Shown here: positions 63,017 to 64,000 of the stretch, piece by piece | How positions within the stretch are numbered: position 1 is the first letter of the stretch | How the letters are laid out: each line of letters opens with the position of its first letter | The notes under the pieces: generated by a model | What the model was told of the DNA's origin: nothing | What the model saw: the letters and a program-made list of their open reading frames with translations, nothing else | The model's database searches: none | Assembly (NCBI RefSeq): GCF_009680455.1 | Contig: NZ_WKRD01000011.1 | Coordinates: forward strand, 18,980-82,979 | From: Lachnospira eligens | GTDB taxonomy: Bacteria; Bacillota; Clostridia; Lachnospirales; Lachnospiraceae | Direction of reading: 5' to 3' | DNA: 64,000 nt | Made by a program: the position numbers and the translations under genes

Positions 63017-63265
63017 TTATTCCCCCACAAGTGCTTTTAATTCATCCAAATCCAGCCAGCCTTCTCCGTCTTTCACTGCTTCTTCGGCTTCCTGCAGCTT
63101 CATCAGAAGCTTTTTCTCTGCCCGGTCACGCTCATAATCTTCAATATCCATGACAACGAAACGTCCTCTGCCATTCTTGGTCAGATATACTGGTTCTCCT
63201 TTGTGACAGTTCTTCAGGACTTCGTTATAATTTCTCAAATCAGATACTGGTAAAATATTTGCCAT
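63017..63265 (-). CDS. Phd/YefM-family antitoxin
   Basis: An 82-residue antitoxin. ILPVSDLRNYNEVLKNCHKG, then EPVYLTKNGRGRFVVMDIEDYE, is the Phd/YefM DNA-binding domain, and the C-terminal helix (LQEAEEAVKDGEGWLDLDELKAL) would wrap the toxin. Coupled with the toxin by a one-base gap, it probably represses its own promoter, whose TATAAT lies near 63310. Confidence 0.9.
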   Translation of the reverse strand: MANILPVSDLRNYNEVLKNCHKGEPVYLTKNGRGRFVVMDIEDYERDRAEKKLLMKLQEAEEAVKDGEGWLDLDELKALVGE

Positions 63266-63323
63266 ATTCTTTCAGCTCCTTCCTTTGATTTCAAATTGTT
63301 TCTTCTACTTCTATTATACACAA

Positions 63324-63357
63324 AAAGCTGTAAAATTCAACGTGAATTTTTACAGCT
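63324..63357 (-). terminator. Rho-independent terminator, overlapping the toxin-antitoxin promoter
   Basis: AAGCTGTAAAAATTCA and TGAATTTTACAGCTT form a long stem followed by TTTTTG on the minus strand. It would stop the gene to its right. The right arm also supplies TTGAAT, 16 nt from TATAAT, a possible promoter for the antitoxin gene. Confidence 0.75.
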
Positions 63358-63418
63358 TCTTTTATTATAACCAGCTTCAATTTTATTCTATAAATCGGAA
63401 TTTGTATGGCTCAACTCC

Positions 63419-63937
63419 TTATCGACCGTCCATAGCTCGTTTATAAAGTAGACCTTCTTTTATAAGTAACAACAGAAAAGCCACTGTTACTGCATATGGT
63501 TCTCTCGCAATCGCCAGATACAAAACAGTAATAATACTAAGCCCTACAGACAAAAAAGTAATCACCTTTTTTCCCTTTTCAAATTTGAAATTGACCATTA
63601 AAATATTCACAATTCCAATAATCGTTAATGCGATAAAAAGACCCCAGTATGTCATACGAATCCAAATTTCATTATCTACATACTCAATAAGACTTACTGA
63701 ATAGATATATCCATCAACCGGTTTGGAATACAATGGAAGAAAAATAAGCATCAAAGAGAGCAAATCGGTAAATCCAAATAACAAGTCACATAGACCATTG
63801 AGATTTGACTTGTTTTCTTTTTCAGCAATCAAAACCAACTGATCTCCGGATAACAGCTCATCAATGGACACAGAGAAATATCTGGATATTTCCTTTAATG
63901 AATCTATGCTCGGATATCCTCTTCCCGTCTCCCTTAA
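63419..63937 (-). pseudogene. HTH-membrane regulator lacking its HTH domain
   Basis: The open frame runs from a stop at 63938 and reads LRETGRGYPSIDSLKEISRY, then FSVSIDELLSGDQL and four hydrophobic segments. This is the end of an Xre helix-turn-helix followed by a membrane domain, a common Clostridia regulator type. The first ~40 residues of the HTH are missing, and the sequence to the right is unrelated. A start at GTG 63871 could still give a 150-residue membrane protein. The break at ~63938 may be an insertion or deletion boundary. Confidence 0.65.
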
Positions 63938-64000
63938 TTAAAGATATTGTTGGGTAAAAAAGAAAGGTCAGTCGATTTTGCCGATGAAGCGGTAGTAGAT

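Overview
The window looks like a chromosomal stretch of a low-GC, gut-type Clostridia, most likely Lachnospiraceae. This is an inference from the AT-rich composition, the strong AGGAGG-type ribosome binding sites, and the gene families present. There is no rRNA, tRNA or other taxonomic marker. Most genes lie on the minus strand.

Left flank (1-9.4 kb): the promoter-proximal end of a type I-B CRISPR-cas operon (cas6, then a cas8b1/cst1-like large subunit running off the left edge); a dicarboxylate/amino-acid symporter; a MIF-like tautomerase; a GntR (YtrA-type) regulator with an ABC exporter behind a perfect 22-bp-arm operator; and a large SF1 helicase-nuclease fusion.

From 9.4 kb to at least 62.7 kb the window is a stack of integrated elements and defence cargo. 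Six junctions (A 9.4 kb, B 28.6, C 33.4, D 41.2, E 45.4, F 62.6) share one architecture. From left to right it is: an arm-type direct repeat with 11-bp period; a fixed gap to the core holding a hairpin that reads as a minus-strand terminator; the core TATTCAAACTC; about 105 bp; and another 11-bp-period arm repeat. Where a left arm is visible it ends 60 bp before the core. Elements B-C and D-E have the same GAGCCA arms at both ends, different cargo, and no integrase. E-F carries GTAGCA arms plus its own tyrosine integrase, relaxase, MobC and a probable oriT.

Cargo by segment. A-B: RhuM, an AlbA_2/ATPase protein, a compact helicase-DarT-ADP-ribosylglycohydrolase operon, and a phase-variable type I restriction system (hsdM, hsdS, recombinase, two silent hsdS half-genes, hsdR) with an FRG-domain gene embedded. 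B-C: a reverse transcriptase with a SLATT-like membrane partner, plus GNAT, NUDIX and HD genes. C-D: a Gabija-like nuclease/helicase pair, an upstream three-gene ATPase/TOPRIM-like module, and a DUF2971 protein. D-E: a HEPN-like protein and a membrane protein. E-F: a second Gabija-like pair, a restriction system with a fused C5/N6 methyltransferase and two HNH proteins, then the mobilisation and integration genes.

Right flank (62.6-64 kb): a ParE/Phd toxin-antitoxin pair inside the left end of yet another element (GTTATCA arms), and an HTH-membrane gene whose HTH domain is missing.

Most defence functions are assigned from protein motifs and gene context, not from tests. The att-site geometry is read directly from the sequence and is the most unusual feature of the window.
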